The notes beneath the pieces were generated by a model, which saw only the letters and a list, made by a program, of their open reading frames with translations, searched no databases and was not told the origin of the DNA. The position numbers and the translations under genes were made by a program. 64,000 bases of DNA from Anoplopoma fimbria (lineage: Eukaryota > Chordata > Actinopteri > Perciformes > Anoplopomatidae), in assembly GCF_027596085.1 (NCBI RefSeq), contig NC_072472.1, positions 9,126,219 through 9,190,218 on the forward strand, read 5' to 3'. Positions within the stretch are counted from its first letter, which is position 1, and each line of letters opens with the position of its first letter. Shown here one piece after another: positions 27,720 to 40,531 of this stretch.

Positions 27720-27985
27720 TTAGCCGTGCAGTCAAGACCGTTGGATGGATTTCCATGAAATATTGCACTGAAAATCATGATTTCCAGAGAATGAGTACTA
27801 ACCACTTTGGTGATTCTCCGTACTTTTTCTGCATTTCCACCAGCAGATCAATGTTTTACCTTCTGCTGCGAAATATCTCAACATCTAATGGATTGGTTGG
27901 AACAATTTTTTCATAGACAGTAATGGTTCCCAGGGGACGAAGTCTTTATTGGCTTTGGTGATCCCCTGCCTTTTCCAACATGATA
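27720..27985 (+). repeat. Dispersed repeat made of two diverged monomers
   Basis: Two related units lie head to tail. The first has TTGGATGGATTTCCATGAAA, then GATTTCCAGAGAATGAGTAC and CCACTTTGGTGATTCTCCGTAC. The second has GAAATATCTCAACATCTAAT, GGATTGGTTGGAACAATTTT, GGTTCCCAGGGGACGAAGTC and GGCTTTGGTGATCCCCTGCC. The shared landmarks (GGATGGATT, TTCCCAGaGGAtGA, CTTTGGTGATcCCC) match a repeat I remember as abundant in percomorph genomes, with the order ATATCTCAACA-CTATTGGATGGATTG-CATGAAATTTTGTAC-TTCATGGTTCCCAG. Superfamily is unknown to me. The 92-codon open frame over it is not a gene. Confidence 0.6.
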
Positions 27986-29596
27986 TAGGAATAACAATAT
28001 CATTGTGAATAGGTGACTGGTGAATAACACTGCATATACAGCCAATCAAAGGGACTCTTTTTCTTTTCTTTGTAGGAGTGGGTCCACTAAAAAACAAAGG
28101 CTTAAGCACAAATATAATCAACTGCTCCAGAAGAGCAAGTCACCACCTTGCATGACAGCTCCCTTCCATCAGTCTATACATTTTTTTTGTGAGGCAGCAA
28201 GATAGAAAGACAAAATGAACATGGGCTATGGCCATGGAAGCTTTTACAGCTCTGGAAAGATTATCCTCATATCTCTTCAGATGGTTTCACAAAATTGCTT
28301 CAGGATGGTTTATGTCAGTCACTTTAAATATGCACATGAGAGCACCTCTTATGAATTCAGAGATGTTAGTTTTTCCACTGTAGGGTTCAAAAGTTAATTC
28401 TAAAAATGAAGCTTAACAGAGCCAGCTGAAGAAAAAAAAAAGAAGCACTCTTTTTATTTTATTTCCCTCTGAGTGTTAAGAATCGCTCTAGGGAAGAGTT
28501 TGTTTATAGTTGAGAAATTGCTCAGAATTCAAGCACTTAATGAGCAAGAATATGTATGCTTCTCGTGAAAAATCTCAAGATGTTGGTTTGTGCTGTGTTG
28601 ATGCTCCTGTGTCTATAAATATATGAGATGACATTATTTCTGTGAATTGTCAGTGTATGATTTCCATATATATTTGTCTATGTATAAAAATGAGACAGAG
28701 TTGTATCAAATGAGCGTCTTTTCCATCAGTAAATTCCGCTGACTTTGTTATGGATAGTATTATGTTACTAGTTTAGTTGTCCGTCTTCACTTGAAAAATG
28801 CAAATTTAACCAGAGGTGCACAGGCAATTACCATCACTATTCCAGCCTTTTTCATGTTGAGGCTACACATGTTCTGACCTTGATATCAAACAGCAGTAAA
28901 AAAAGAGTTCCTAGCTATGCATATTTCTCTAAACCTCTGATCTCCTCTCCCAAGCTATGAGTGCAGCAGAAAGGGCAGAGTGGATTAATAATGAAAGTTG
29001 TTAAGATGTGTGCTTAGCATCGCTGGAGCTTGTAGCTATAAGACAGTAGAATGGGTCATTATTTTTAATAAAGGTATCATTTATTATTTCAACCTACTAT
29101 TTAAGTTTGCAGCATAATTGTGAGTGTGAGATATTTAAGCTTGATTGTAATAGATAATTAACCTTCATTGAAAGGTTTTAAAGTAAATATCAATGATGTC
29201 AAACATATGTGATGAGGCCAGTAAATTAAAGACAAGGGCATAAACGGCTTATTATTGTGATACAATAGCTTCTTTTTCAGTTTGAGTAAATATGCAGACA
29301 TTTTTTTTTCTAGACAATTATTACCGGAAAAGATTCCCTTAGACACCTTAGAAAATATATATTGAAGAGTTTAATTCGTGAAAATTGAGGTTGTTTGCTG
29401 CACCTGTGTGTAATATATATGCAGTACCTGAATGTCATTTGCACAAGTGAAAAAATATATATACTCAATAAACTTTTGCTTTGTAAAGTGAGTACATTAA
29501 CACAACATATTTTAAATAAAGCCCCCAAACTCCCATTCTGAAATTCTAAACGCCCTTTCTTTGTTGTTCTGGGTCACATGCTGGACAGCTTGATTG

Positions 29597-29627
29597 AAAC
29601 TTAAGGACCTTGTTAGTCCTTAAGTTT
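29597..29627. repeat. Perfect 12-bp inverted repeat (hairpin, 7-nt loop)
   Basis: Arms AAACTTAAGGAC (29597-29608) and GTCCTTAAGTTT (29616-29627) are exact reverse complements around the loop CTTGTTA. This is more perfect than expected by chance at such short spacing. The stem is too short for a typical miRNA precursor. It may be a template-switch scar or a terminal remnant of a foldback element. Confidence 0.9.
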
Positions 29628-30365
29628 TACAGTGCACTATTAATCTCAGGGACATCAAGGTCATGATTGATCTTACCTCCTTGTGACCTTTTTTGCTAAG
29701 TTTTTTTTTAAACATACACAAAGGGACTGGCATCTTTTCTCCTCTGACAGCTCATGATGAAATAAACTCAAAGACAGCTGAGACAAAAGGGCTTGGAATG
29801 AATTATGGCTTAGATGTCAGACATGAAATATGTTTTGTAGATCACTGACTTGCATATGCATTTGGTTTATTATATTGATGAACACCCTACAAACTGACTC
29901 GAGTGATCTAAAATGCATTACATTCTTTAAATCTTTCCAGGGCATCTGACTTTGAAATAAGTATGGGGTAGTTTGGGGTACTTTTAACTTTGTAGCCTGC
30001 TCATCATGGTTAGGTATGTTCATGAAAAATGCATTTTTAGTGGCTGCCATTTTCTTATCTTCCTAAGACATTCTTATTCTTCACATTTTTGTGGAGAAGA
30101 AGTTTCAGTAGAGGTAGAGTGACACCAATCTAGCTCATGTGACAGCATTCACAACTGCTCCCATGTAGCAAAGACCCTTATGTGGCTCCCCAATCAGACG
30201 ATAATGAATGGAGCAATTAGTGGTGATTATTAAGTGCTTTGTGAAGCTTCCCTTTGCAAATTTCAAGAATGGTTGATTTGTCAGACCCCCTCCAGACATA
30301 TGATGATGAAGGGCAGCCTCATACACTACATACACCGTCTGTGTGCTCACCATGGCACTTGGCGA

Positions 30366-30377
30366 CCGCAAGGGGGC
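30366..30377 (+). promoter_or_regulatory. CTCF-like motif, plus strand
   Basis: CCGCAAGGGGGC matches the known CCGCNNGGNGGC CTCF core exactly, inside a complex low-copy block. The flanking bases (TAT) do not extend the match. Orientation is opposite to the minus-strand CTCF-like motifs at 50823 and 56522. Binding is inference. Confidence 0.35.
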
Positions 30378-31864
30378 TATTATTAGTTGTCTGTCTATAT
30401 TATGTGGCCAGGATGGAGGACATGCTTGCCTCCCAACGCCATGAGATAAGCCAAGGGTACAGACAATAAAACACACAAACAATAGAAGCACAGGTTAACA
30501 GCAAACAGGACAAAAATACAATCCTGCGGCCTATTTGGTCTGCCAAATGAGCCTTGATGAGCTCAGGAAGGATCCTGCCACAGCATCCAATGAAAGGTAC
30601 TATTGATTCAGTCATACCTTACTTGTCCACTGCATGCACGGTTCATTACGTTACTCAAACACTCTATGAAGGCCTCATTAGATCTCCCCCGTCCTTGTAT
30701 AATTCATGTTGACTGTTTGCTTCTGCGGACCCACTGAGTGTCAAGGTCGGTTTCATCCGAGCTGTGACCCAGAAGGGCTGGCTGTCCCACCGGATAGACG
30801 GATATTTGTTTTGGAGTGCCTGTTGTGTTTGATCGGGATGGGAGGTGGAGAACAGATAACAGGTTGATTGGATGCACCCACAAAATAACTGATTTCTGTC
30901 CTTCTTATGCTGTGTGTGACCTCCTAAAGTAGCACAGCATCTCCTCCTTCAAAATCAGTTTTGTTGTGCCGTAGACTCACTTGATCAGTCTAAATGCCAA
31001 ATAAGAAGCAAAGGGGGTCGTGGGAGAGTTTGATGTAACCGCCGTGATTCAAGATTAAAAGGGCGTGCTTGTGATATTGATACAGACTTGGCAATCCATC
31101 GAGTGTTGTTGTCTAGCAAGGGCACATCAAACTAATCACTCTTGAAAGTGTAGCTCATCATAGCATTGGCAATATCCTGCACATCACATTGATCACATTT
31201 ATTGCCTCTCCAAGAACTTTCAACCTGACACTTTTTTATTTAAAAAATTAAAGCATTTCCCTGCAGAAGCAAAACACTGTTCTTAAAGGAAATCCATTCT
31301 GTGTGTCAAAAAAATCTGAACTCTTACGCTTGACAATGAGTTTGGTACTGCGCCAAGCCACGGAGGACCACATGCTCAGATTTGAAGACTTTCTTGGGTG
31401 AAGCACTAGATAAAACACAAGTGTATAGTGAAGCAATTCAGCAAACGCAAACTTATGAGGGCATGGCCCGATTTGGACTTCTCTCTTTGCACAGTGGCTT
31501 TTCAGTTTGCCAGGGCAAATGGTCTACAAAGGAGCAAGTCCAGGTTGTGATATTATACATTTTGCCGAAGCTCTTCTTTAGTGAATCTGCAGATTTACTG
31601 GGCAGGTAGTATTAAGAGTCACTCCTTTGCTCAAGGTCTGGTTGACATGACTAAATTTGAAGCTTTTTGTTGAGCAGCTTGCAGAAATAGAAATGCTGCG
31701 ATCTAATTAAACCATAGCTTGCACTTTCATGTCAAGCAAATGCATCCTCAATAGCCAGAAGCTGAATGTTCTTGAAAAATATGGAGGTGAGAGCCAACTA
31801 AGTCCAGTGGACCAGATCAAATCCTTAAATTCAATCCCTGGATAAACCGGTGATCCTTAGAATT

Positions 31865-31918
31865 TTTTATACCTCACGTACAAGTTTGGCACGGCATTAA
31901 AAAGGTTGAGAATCCCTG
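31865..31918 (-). mobile_element. Orphan hAT terminus (Charlie-like right end)
   Basis: The plus strand ends ATTAAAAAGGTTGAGAATCCCTG. Its complement begins CAGGGATTCTCAACCTTTTT, close to the CAGGGGTTCTCAACCTTTT terminal inverted repeat known from hAT/Charlie-type elements. The upstream GTACAAGTTTGGCACGGCAT is consistent with subterminal sequence. No second terminus with the same 8-bp flank (TGTTAGTA) was found, so it is a remnant end. The part further left, to about 31800, may belong to the same element. Confidence 0.55.
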
Positions 31919-34900
31919 TGTTAGTATTTGTTATGCAGAAAGTGCTTCCATCATTCAAACCTCTCCATTATTGTCACAGGCTTCAATCGGTGGTCTTAAT
32001 GTCCCTTTCCCTGTATGAATCCCTATTTTTACCATACTGCTATAATGACTGAGGGCCTGCTTGGTTAATTAAATGAACTAGCCAGGACGCCTGAATTACC
32101 ATTCTGAACTGAAATATTAAATGATTTAACTACTCCATATTGCTGCTTTACAGATTCAATGTGTAATTACCATTATGTTTGAGCATGTTCTGATTTAATC
32201 TGATATGATGTACCATCTGGAATAGTTCTTATTTAAGTGCATATCAGGGCTCGTATGAATTTTGGTTATTTATTAAATGTTGGCAGCACTTGGAAATAGA
32301 ACATGTAATATGAGCAACATGACAGCGGCAGTGAGAAAAAGAGAGACACATAGGGCGAGAAGGTTTGTGTACCGCTAGAGGTTATCAATTTTTTTTTTAA
32401 TCAAAGCCCCAGTCAGGCATGAAACGGGTATCAAACTATTTAAAAATGTCCACTGTGAGGGGAGGAAAAGGATATAACCGTGAAAAAAAAACAAAAAAAA
32501 CACTCTCAGCTTGCGCTCGAAGACATGCTGGTGCAGTCCATACTAAACAGGCTTGACCTCGATCATTTTCCCCAGTGGTGCAAAGTTGAAGTGAAGTTTT
32601 AAGAGAGCGTTCCCCTGCTCAGTTTTCCTTCTCTTGGCACTGTGGCGATGCTTGGTCATTTCACTTTGCAATGAATATTTGATCAAAGCGGTAGGGTGTC
32701 CATTTAAATATTTTTCCTGTTTCAAAGTCCTCTTGAAAAAAAAAAGGAGTGGAAAAATGTGTTGGTTCAATGTCTGTACATGCAAAAGCATATGTATATG
32801 TTGGTTTACATTAAACCAATTGTTAATTGTTATTTTTTAATGAGTTTCAAAAGTTCTATACTGTCACTTATAGGCTGCAGCAATAGATTGTGTGATATGA
32901 TTAAACTTTTTTTGAAGTAGTGAGAACTTTTCTTTGTACTTGAAGTCCAAAATCTCATTTACATTTTCCTTGATCAACTTCAAAGGATGTTTAACTTTGA
33001 TGAGTCTTAAGGAGTTAAAGTTTGTAAAGTTTACTGTGATCATTGGATTCTGACTTTTGCTTTGGTGGGTATGGAAACCTATTAATAATGCATCTCGTAT
33101 TATCATCTTTATGCTGTGAGGAATTTGCATATATATTGGCTTATCATGAGATTATTATCCCAGCAGCCATCACAGCATTCATATTCAATGAGTAAAACAT
33201 AACAAAGTTTGTTTTGAATCACATGACACCAGTTAATAGATATTAGCTAATGTAGGGGGATATTGAATGCAAATTTTCTAATCTGTTTTGTGCAACTTAG
33301 TATTAGATGTCAAGTCACTGTGTTACTACAATTTTATATTAAAGATATACTCAACTTTTAGAAAAAGATTGGTTCCGATTTATTCAAATATATCATATGA
33401 CAAATTGACTCAATGGTCACTTTAATAATATTCCCCTGTTGTGAATAAATTAATATTTTCACACGTGACCACACAATAAAAGAAGAGGGGCAAACTCCAC
33501 AGTCCAGACTACAAGCGTATATGAGCAGCCTGTATTTGCCAAAAACAAGTCTCCTTTGAGAATGCGCTAGAAAACCCCAGATGAAAACCATGTCTGTCCC
33601 TACAATCCCCCGAGACTGAAGCTAAATGGAAAGGGTCTAAAGGTAGCTGCATTAGCCATCTGTGTCAAATAAACACACACTACAAAAATACTACAGTTGT
33701 CAAATTTGTGCGACAGAAGCAGGTTCAAAAGTTCAGTTTGTTTTTAGTTTGAGTATCAGTAAGTGTAATTGCCTACAAGCAAGCCACTACCAGAACATAA
33801 CCCTCCACTGAAGCTCAGCAAGGAAACACAATTTGCCCCAAAAACGACTAACTATGGAAGATACATATTTAATTATTATATCAATATATAATTATGATAT
33901 TATAACATCATATTTATATTAGATTCAACCATTTTTAAACAAATCAAGGAATCTGGGGGCTCTTTACATATGAAAATGCAAATTTTCTGATACAACAGAC
34001 TTTAAAGCGTGCAAACCTATCCTTTAACCTCTCCAAGATGATGATACAGTATGAATTCAAGCTATCAAGCTCACTTGTAAAAACATCACCAGTTAATCAG
34101 ACTAACTTTAAAATGAGCTCTTAAGTCATGGCTGAGTGACCAGTCTAATACAGATAAAAATCTGTTCTGGTGTCGATGCCTACAGAGTGAAAGGGAAAGG
34201 GCACTGCCTTGAGGAAAACCCTGTACAGAGAGTTTATAGAGAAGGGCAGTATAATCCTAAAAGATAAGGCTCAGTATTATCTTGTTTGAGGTTAGAGTTC
34301 AGCCGAAATTGAACTCTGAATTAACGCCTTTCACCAGGAAGTGGGTCAACTCTCCTCAAACACATTTCAGCAGTAACATCGCCAATCATTAAATATGTTT
34401 GAAACGTTATAATTTAAGTGCACATTTAAGGAGTTCTGACTTGGCTTGAGCTAGCCTCTCTATGTGAAAATGTATATTCCTTTTTTCATTTGTCTGTTGT
34501 TCTTAACTTTCTGCCAACCTGTTGGTTCCAGGAACTATGGAACCAGATCATCACATTTCTGTGCTGCAAATAGAAAGCGATAAACATTTGCAATGAGCGA
34601 CCGAGTGGCTGTATGCTCATTATGTTTGGTAGTTTCCTCTTGTCAGGCAGAACAGGTTCACAAGACTGCATATCTCCTATACTCAAATGACTGTAGTACA
34701 CATATCGCAACTGAATGCGAGACCCAATTTCTACTCTTTCTAGACCTTTCTTTTTCCCCACTCTCACCACCAAAGGTTCATAGAAACAGCACTGTGACAA
34801 ACTGTCAGCAAACATCAAATCCACTGTGTGCTGTTGTGTGGTGTCAACAACACAGAAAGCTCCCCTCGCCCACAATCCGTCAACCGTGACGGAGGGACAT

Positions 34901-37828
34901 CAAACAGCACAGCGGATGCCACATTCAACACAAAAACCTGCACAAGGAGACGACTCCTTCAGCCCACTTCCCTTCTTCCACCCCACTGTCGTGCTCTCAC
35001 CTTTAGACAGCCTGAGTAGTTTTTTTCCTTCTCTGCATGTCTGTCACTGCAATCTTAATCACATGTGTACACACGCATACGTAAGCATGCATATGCACAT
35101 GTGAGCTCGCTGACAACGATGCTTAGTTTCAGCATGTCCCTGCCAGTTACAGTATAATGCGCAGGCACAGAATACTCACTTCATCCCATGTGTGCAGTGT
35201 CTTTTCTTTTCCTACACATGACAGCAGCCATTGTGCGCTATTGTATTCATACTCTCTCAAATGTCAAAAGGAAGTGGCTCTCTAACAGTGAGTTAAGAAC
35301 CCATGGGTGGAATGGAACCACATTTTATCTCAAGAGCTCAAGAGACATCCTTGTGTCTAAATGCTACATGGGCCATCGAAACGTGATTGTGAAATCAGAT
35401 CGTGCATATATAGGACTTTTTTAATTCCTAAAAAGGCATTAGTGTCCCCAGTGTTTGAAAGAGGCTTCATTTAAGTACTTGGAAATTAACTGCAAGGACA
35501 AAGGTCAGCTCATGTCACAGTACAACATATATCAAAGTTTATAACTCTCTATGGAGTTATTGCTAAATGATTAACATAGGACACAGAAGGTTAATGTTAC
35601 CAATAGAAACTGTTAATTAAATCACTAAAACCTCATCTGGCCTCATTTAACTTGATGGAGGTTGTCCGCTCCATCTGTGACTTTTGTATAGGAAAATAAT
35701 CAGGGTAGTGATATTTATTACCCAAACATTAATTTGATCCAATGTTGATTTGTAGTAATGAAAAAAATATATTTATCCTTCATATTGCTCAATATTTGTA
35801 TTGTGTTGTGGAGCTTTCCAATCTTATATTTTCTTGATACGACCAAACAGATTTTGTACAAAAACAGTCCCATTCTTTCAAATGTTGCTATCGTCTCCTG
35901 GGTGAAGCGTATCCATCCTGCTACAGCTGACCTGTTCTGACATGGGGAGGTGCCTATCGAGGCATAAGGGGGTTGTTATTTTCCCAGCAGGCACCTCATT
36001 AGAGTCCCTATGACCTTTTACAATTGAACGGACCATCGGTCACGTAACGGTTTGAATACAGATATCCATTTCACTGACAATGTTTTCGAAAGAAAGGACA
36101 TTCTGCCCTGTTTTGAGGAAGTGTTGCCAAGCTGAACATTGGTTCAGACTTGCATGGATCAATTATGCTGCCCCTCAGGCAGGTTTGGTTTCTGTTGGCT
36201 AAAATATGCCTCAGGATTACTAGACAGAATCTTACTTTTCTCAAAGAAAATTAATTTCTTTCCAAGACACTTTTCTGAGATGTCAGGTATTTCAAGATTC
36301 TTCTTGTTTACTGACACGTGTGTATAGTATAAATTACAGCATACACAGCATAAACTTAACTACACATACCACGACCATCTATTTTTTCCTGCCAGTTGCT
36401 AACTGACTTATAACATAATTGTACCAGTAATTTGGATGAAAGTGAAAGCTTAATTTAATTAAAAATGGAATTAAGTTATAGGTCTACCATCTGTTTTATT
36501 TCTTGTAAAACCTTGTCTAAAGCCACTATAAATTATGAAGTCAGGTCAATAAAAAAAAAAAAACTAGTCCTTAGAGCTCGGTAATACGACAGATAAATTG
36601 CACTATTCCTCTAAACCACATTTTAATAGCTGTAATGAAAAGCTTGATTCATGGGATGCTTGCTATTTCTACGATGAACCAAGAATGGCTTAAAATTCAT
36701 TCTAATTATCTCCTATGCTGCTGCTGTGTCCTGTCCCTGTCCTTGGTAGGCCTGCTACGTTGCATCTTGCATATCATTAGCAGAAAAAGCCCTTAACAAT
36801 CTCTGCAGTAGAGGTTTGTGACCTACTGCAGACGACCTTCACCTTAACCAAGTGCATAATTTGCACATTCTGGTCAATGTATTTATGTCCACATTTTTAG
36901 TCTTCTCTGTACAATGTCATTCCCTCTTTTTATCTCTTGTGTTACAGTATACAGAACAAGTATTATTTCTTTTTCTTTGTGTATACCAAGCAGTACTCTT
37001 CTGATAACACAAGCTAGATATGGACCACTAGTAAATTGATGATGTTCAAAAATGATGATAATGTTGGCTTTTTTCCCTTATGTAGTATGATTTAATATCT
37101 TGCTTAAGGGTGCTTGAGCAGATTTATCTCATTGAAGAATGACTTCCCTGTCCTTGTGCCAACCCAACACCTGCTTTCTGAACTTTCATTTGGCCTCAAC
37201 TAGACTGCTGTTTATCTGCCATGACTATCCACTGCATCTCTCAGTTCACCTCTGCACACCGTGCTAAAAGGAGGTAATGGACTAACCTGGCCCAGTGATA
37301 CAGAGGGCCACAACAGCCGTAAAAAGGCTGTTTAATTTGCCCCCAGTTTAAGATCTGTGTGATATTGTGGGATGCACACATAATTGCAGGGATCAGGGAC
37401 AGTCATCTAGATTGAAATAAGATGCCCTTGGCTGAGTTAGTTTACAGTAGTCTCTCTATCTCTCTTCTTATTTCCAGATTATCTTCCTCTGGCATCTGCA
37501 ATAATTGACTCTCAACCATAAAGTTACAAGTTTTGAATAACTGTTTTGATCACAGACTCATCGGTTTTATTCTGACCACATTTCAGTTATATTGACAAGA
37601 GTAGTTTTAGTAGAGAGGACTTATTTCTTTGTGTTGCACACAATTGCATTATTGTTGTCATATGATGTTAATTGAAAACTAATTTGAGCCAAATCATCTG
37701 CACCTCCCTAACTATGGCATAAATCATATGTGGACCCTGTGCCAACTACAAATAGTGGAACACTAGCTGACCATTGCCCCTGTCTGTTTCTTTAACACAT
37801 ACAAATATTTATCTTAAATATTTCCTTT

Positions 37829-37832
<4 letters not shown>
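31919..37832. other. Low-copy AT-rich non-coding DNA, no gene seen
   Basis: No gene was supported. An antisense 129-codon open frame at 34486-34875 overlaps a plus-strand one of 98 codons; neither has a recognisable domain, and overlapping open frames on both strands argue for chance. An inverted pair GAGGTGCCT / AGGCACCTC (35947-35955 and 35989-35997) is spaced by 33 nt. A-rich runs occur at 32483-32500 and 36549-36561. A very AT-rich patch lies at 33860-33920. Confidence 0.55.

Positions 37833-37888
<56 letters not shown>
37833..37888. repeat. (AT)28 dinucleotide tract
   Basis: A perfect, uninterrupted AT array of 56 bp. Such tracts are self-complementary, can extrude cruciforms and are often length-unstable. 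No gene is associated. Confidence 0.97.
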
Positions 37889-37891
<3 letters not shown>

Positions 37892-40301
37892 CATTCCCAA
37901 CACACTCATAGCCAACTATTCAAAATATATCCAATGTGAAATCTGCCTCTGTTTTAAATAGAAACATTTTTTACCACCACAGGATGGAAATAGATCAATA
38001 TATGCAATGGTTTATTTTCAATTTCATGCTTTTCTGTTTCCATCAAAATGTGACAGTGGGTGATAAATCCCATCCCTCTCTAATGCAGTGTCAACTGGAT
38101 TTGCTGACTGAATCCCCGCTGTCATCCTCACATCATAAACATATCCAGGATCCTTATTTATCCTTCATGTGATAATCAGGGTCATGACTTCGGAGTAAAA
38201 TGTGACAGACAGGGAGAGTCTTTTTTTGTAATTCGGGGAGACGTGACGAAAACACGGACGGAAGAGATGATGTAATATAATAAAATTCATGTATGGGTGT
38301 TTCTTTAGTGATTGTGTAGCTGCATGCAATTACCCGCCTTACTATTTATCAGAAGCATATCTATTGCAATTAAGAGTATAACATATGTATGCATATGGTA
38401 GAGTTTACACCCTCATGGAATTGCTTGATAGGCCTGCAAGATTATTTATGAATGCATGCTGGTGTATGAGACTAATTTAAATGCAAACAAGCTGATTCAC
38501 TGCTTTCTCTTCCCTCAAATATGCATGTTTTAGGCAAAGAAGCACATCTAAGTTATTCACACCCTTGGGACCTGAGCAGACTTCAAAAGAAAAGCATGAT
38601 TTACTCGGCCATTTCCAACAGAACCAAACTGAAACATAAAATAATTCTGTTGAATTGCAATGAAACAATGGATTTTCCTCAACATGTTTTTCATACAGAG
38701 ACATTTGATTATGCATTAAAATAAATGTGAAAACTTTGATAGTACTTTCAGTGACCCTTTGCATGATTTCTCCACAGACCCAAAGCAATATCGCTGGGAC
38801 AATGTGGCAACCCAGCAGATGATGGGTAATTAAAAGTGAATCAACGTATTCCCCTCTCTCTGTGGCCTCGTTTCTAACTGCAGAGGGGTCCTCGTCTGAC
38901 TAAAGTGACCCTGCCTTTCTCATGGAATGGATGAAAATGGGCCTTGACCCAAGGCCAACATTATGATGATTAGCCTGACAAGTTAAATTCCTCCCTAGAG
39001 GTCCCTAATACAACCTCAATTAAACTGTCCCAGTCCCTGGACAACCAGAGGCAATCCAAACTCTCTGGTCTCCAGTTTATTACAGCTCATCATCATGTGT
39101 GTGCGATGACGCCTATTTCTGTATCTAGACATTTTAATTTCACACACTTTCAGTTTTTGCCGTTAAAATCCAGTCTTTGATTCATGAGATATCTGATGCA
39201 TCAGTGGAGAATCTTCGTTAGAAATGCATCTTACCGCTACTTTTCATTTTGAATTGTGGTCCGTTCCACAGAGTGGTTAAAGTAGACCATGAAGTAGAAA
39301 TATCAGTATCATATTTGGGGAGAAAAGTTGACTTTTAATTTCAGCCACTACAGGAGCCAATCCTTTATTTAATACACTTATTGTGATAAAGCCAAATATT
39401 TGTTTTTGTGAGAAAATGAAACAGCCAGTTCATCTCTCTCCATCTTCACCTCTGCCGAATTAAATTCATGGCTTTATTGTTTTATTCACTACTGTGGCTC
39501 ATTTTGCATTATGTCATGGAGTTTTAATAAACCCAGCCTGAGGTAAGCACGATGCAGTTTGCAGATATGTATTTTCCTCTTTTTATTTTATTAACACCTG
39601 CAACCCACTCACTCCTCAGACACTTCTTTTGAGACTTAAGGAGAGCAAAAAGGGAGAGAGCAAAGGAGAAATGTGAGAGTACATACATTATACAAAGAGA
39701 AAAACACCAAAAGAGCACCAACACAAAAAATAACTGCAGGAATAACAAGAGAGGTAGTGAATCCTAAATTCAACAGTAGACCATTATTTAAATCTCTTCT
39801 CTCAAGTCAGAAAGTTTAGGTGGCGTTCGAACAATACACACAATAACATGTTTGTCATGAATGTGTTTTTACCTGGTCATACACAGGGCAGTTTATTTTA
39901 AGATGATTTCGCTTCACAGTGACAGATGAGCGCAACAAATCAAATTTAAAACCAAAATAGTGTCTTAGCAAGAAGGACAGATTAAATGGTTCTCCATTTT
40001 CTACAAGTTTCTGAACTCTACTGGGGGACATACATTGAAGTGTGAAGTAAATAAAGACTTAAATAAGTTGAGGGACTGAATCTAATAATTATTTTTATTC
40101 AGTGATGTGTGATCACTGTTATTACTCTTTTTCTACACACTGGAGACATAATTTGCTTTTTTTTAATATTCTTGTCATCTTATCTTTGGATAAGAGCATT
40201 TTAAACTGCATCACTGATTACTTCTCTTCTGTTTAACAGGTACACTGTGATGAATTAATGATACAAGGGATATAAATAGCCAGCGCCGGGATATGTCACG
40301 C
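37889..40301. other. Non-coding DNA with conserved-looking block 38760-39080
   Basis: No gene was found. The block at about 38760-39080 is free of simple repeats and rich in transcription-factor-like strings: GGGACAATGTGG (SOX-like), GATGGGTAATTAAAAG (homeodomain-like), and GGGCCTTGACCCAAGGCC, which includes a GGCCTTG...CAAGGCC inverted pair with a TGACC nuclear-receptor half-site. It is the strongest composition-based enhancer candidate here. Conservation cannot be shown from one sequence. Confidence 0.35.
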
Positions 40302-40395
40302 ATCAATACAATACAATACAACTTTATTAATCCACAAGGGCAATTTGATTTTTGGGCATAAATAAAAACAGACAAAAAAAGAAAAAACAGACACA
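40302..40395 (-). mobile_element. LINE/SINE 3' tail remnant, minus strand, (TATTG)n end
   Basis: Read on the minus strand, the fragment runs through TTTATGCCCAAAAATC, AAATTGCCCTTGTGGATTAA and TAAAGTTGTATTG, ending in a (TATTG)n run (plus-strand AATAC units at 40303-40321). The pattern GGGGATTAATAAAGT plus a pentanucleotide tail is typical of 3' ends of teleost LINEs and their dependent SINEs. Only about 95 bp are recognisable; the rest is 5'-truncated. The precise family is not determined. Confidence 0.5.
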
Positions 40396-40531
40396 TCATA
40401 GATGGACAATTTACAAGCAGAGGAGCTAAGGTTGGAGGTGCAATTGCTATTACTAAGTCATAATAAATAATGACTTTTAGGTCAAGATGGATGCAATGGC
40501 CTTGTTATAGAATCTTTGATGCAACACAATC

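Larger units (their letters stand above)
27986..31864. other. Non-coding DNA with candidate regulatory block
   Basis: No gene was found. The block at about 30280-30850 is unusually complex and GC-balanced for the window (CTTGGCGACCGCAAGGGGGC, CCAATGAAAGG, TCGGTTTCATCCGAGC) and is open on both strands over about 300 bp. It is a good candidate for a conserved non-coding element, or less likely a small exon. A 12-bp hairpin near 29600 and a CTCF-like motif at 30366 are listed separately. Antisense open frames of 118 and 71 codons here overlap in different frames and show no domain. Confidence 0.4.

Noticed and set aside
34486..34875. 129-codon minus-strand open frame
   Set aside because: No recognised domain, and an overlapping plus-strand frame suggests chance openness.
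35947..35997. GAGGTGCCT/AGGCACCTC inverted pair as a foldback
   Set aside because: Nine-bp arms with a 33-nt spacer are not rare enough in 64 kb to call an element.
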